A DNA stretch of 64,000 nucleotides, from contig OZ021727.1 in NCBI GenBank assembly GCA_963978545.1, forward strand, positions 46,227,385 to 46,291,384, in the 5' to 3' direction. The stretch's first letter is position 1. Every line of letters starts with the position of its first letter. Under the pieces are notes generated by a model. That model did not search any database. It worked only from the letters and a program-made list of their open reading frames with translations, and had not been told where the DNA came from. This document shows, in pieces, positions 63,143 through 64,000 of this stretch. The DNA is from Linyphia triangularis (taxonomy: Eukaryota; Arthropoda; Arachnida; Araneae; Linyphiidae). A program made the position numbers and the translations under genes.

Positions 63143-64000
63143 CGCCTTGAAGTCAAGGATAAGTGCAATTTCGCTTTGGAAAGTGGCGTTAGTGAGGAAA
63201 TGCACTTAACAACAATAATAATTGCAATGAATATCAGTTGAAAGAAAAATAGTAAAGAAGGGATCAGAATGACGCACTAATAAGTAATCAGAACGTTTAA
63301 ATATATACTCTTTTATATTTTTGCAGTGAAGGTACAAAAAATATTTTTCAATACATGCTGCCATCAGCTGGAAGCATTTCTTGAGTTGATGAAATAGCTG
63401 TACATTGGAAAATGAATTTCTTAATTTTAATTTCAATTAAATAATCAAAATATAAAATTAAAATGATTCACAATATACGAACAAAAAAGCCTAATCAAAT
63501 TTTTACAAAGTCACAGATTTTTTTCTTTTTTTTCTGTGTAGTCTTTTTTTACTGTCACAAAAGTTATAAATGAAAAACTGATACCCTATTAAAAATTCTA
63601 AAAAAAAAAGTTTTGGATTTTCAAGAATTTTTTCATGAATCTGTATAACGTACGGTGTTTAAGACATCTTTAATGGACTGAAAAAAATAAATATTAAAAA
63701 ATAATTTTCAAATAGAATCTAAAGAGGGCACTACAATACATGGGAAATTGAGTGTCTTTCAGAGTATTCCATGATTACTCCTAATTATTCTAGTAAGTTG
63801 ATATAAAAAATGTTAAAAAGGATGCCTTTCTAATTGTCCACACTTTGAAATAATTAGGATATCAACTGATTATTGAAATATTATTTTAAATACTTTTGCG
63901 AATACTTTTAAAACTAAAAACATGACATTTCTAATCACACAATTTCGTTGACGCCCCAGTAGCTCAAATGCACTGGCCAATTACGATGTTGATCTTTGTA

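Larger units (their letters stand above)
54622..64000. other. intron or flank 5' of exon A
   Basis: 9.4 kb without a recognised hemocytin exon. 54630-56590 and 56920-58500 appear featureless. The rest holds a foldback relative, a coding-like remnant near 58510-58690, a MITE copy, a non-LTR remnant, an inverted repeat and a duplicated segment (62540-62780 and 63160-63350). Confidence 0.6.

Overview
This is an AT-rich eukaryotic window with long introns, canonical GT/AG junctions, very long simple repeats and many decayed DNA transposons, SINEs and retroelement pieces. The only host gene I can support is on the minus strand and encodes a secreted, cysteine-rich, von Willebrand-like protein of the hemocytin/hemolectin type. 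That gene and the repeat style suggest an arthropod, quite possibly a chelicerate such as a spider; the clade is inference.

Gene. Sixteen exons, read from 54621 down to 1320, can be joined with every splice phase agreeing (2515 coding bases, about 838 codons). The order is: end of a C8 domain, TIL, VWC-like, WxxW domain 1, TIL, VWC-like, WxxW domain 2, a Thr/Pro linker, F5/8C (discoidin) domain 1, two more linkers, then the first two exons of F5/8C domain 2. Both gene ends lie outside the window: the upstream VWD part is beyond 64000 (or unrecognised after 54621), and the last part of F5/8C domain 2 is before position 1. No promoter, start codon, stop codon or poly(A) site of the gene is in view.

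Introns. About 96 percent of the window is intron or flank. 1-5.8 kb: small MITE, tandem duplication, SINE-like pieces. 5.9-8.6 kb: a 1.2 kb foldback element and a 964 bp element flanked by TTAA. 8.7-12.7 kb: a perfect 1.25 kb tetranucleotide array and a TA array. 12.7-14.7 kb: an exact 140 bp tandem duplication. 14.9-22.6 kb: TA array, MITEs, a degenerate 1.54 kb Tc1-like transposon and CCTAGG-containing hairpins. 22.7-25 kb: a perfect 1.8 kb TAA array. 29.9-33.1 kb: a MITE and diverged tandem motifs. 33.4-45.8 kb: the richest repeat cluster, holding two MITEs, a long hairpin, three interleaved repeat families, two minisatellites and a SINE with clear target-site duplication. 46-49.3 kb: CA array and a solo LTR. 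54.6-64 kb: foldback and MITE relatives, plus a broken CR1/jockey-like non-LTR retrotransposon.

No CRISPR, operon or bacterial feature is present. Most open frames in the window come from simple repeats or transposon remnants. The best candidates for something undescribed are a multi-copy ~700 bp element family at 36.9-45.6 kb with one hairpin end, and three frame-neutral linker exons that could make the spacing between the discoidin domains variable.
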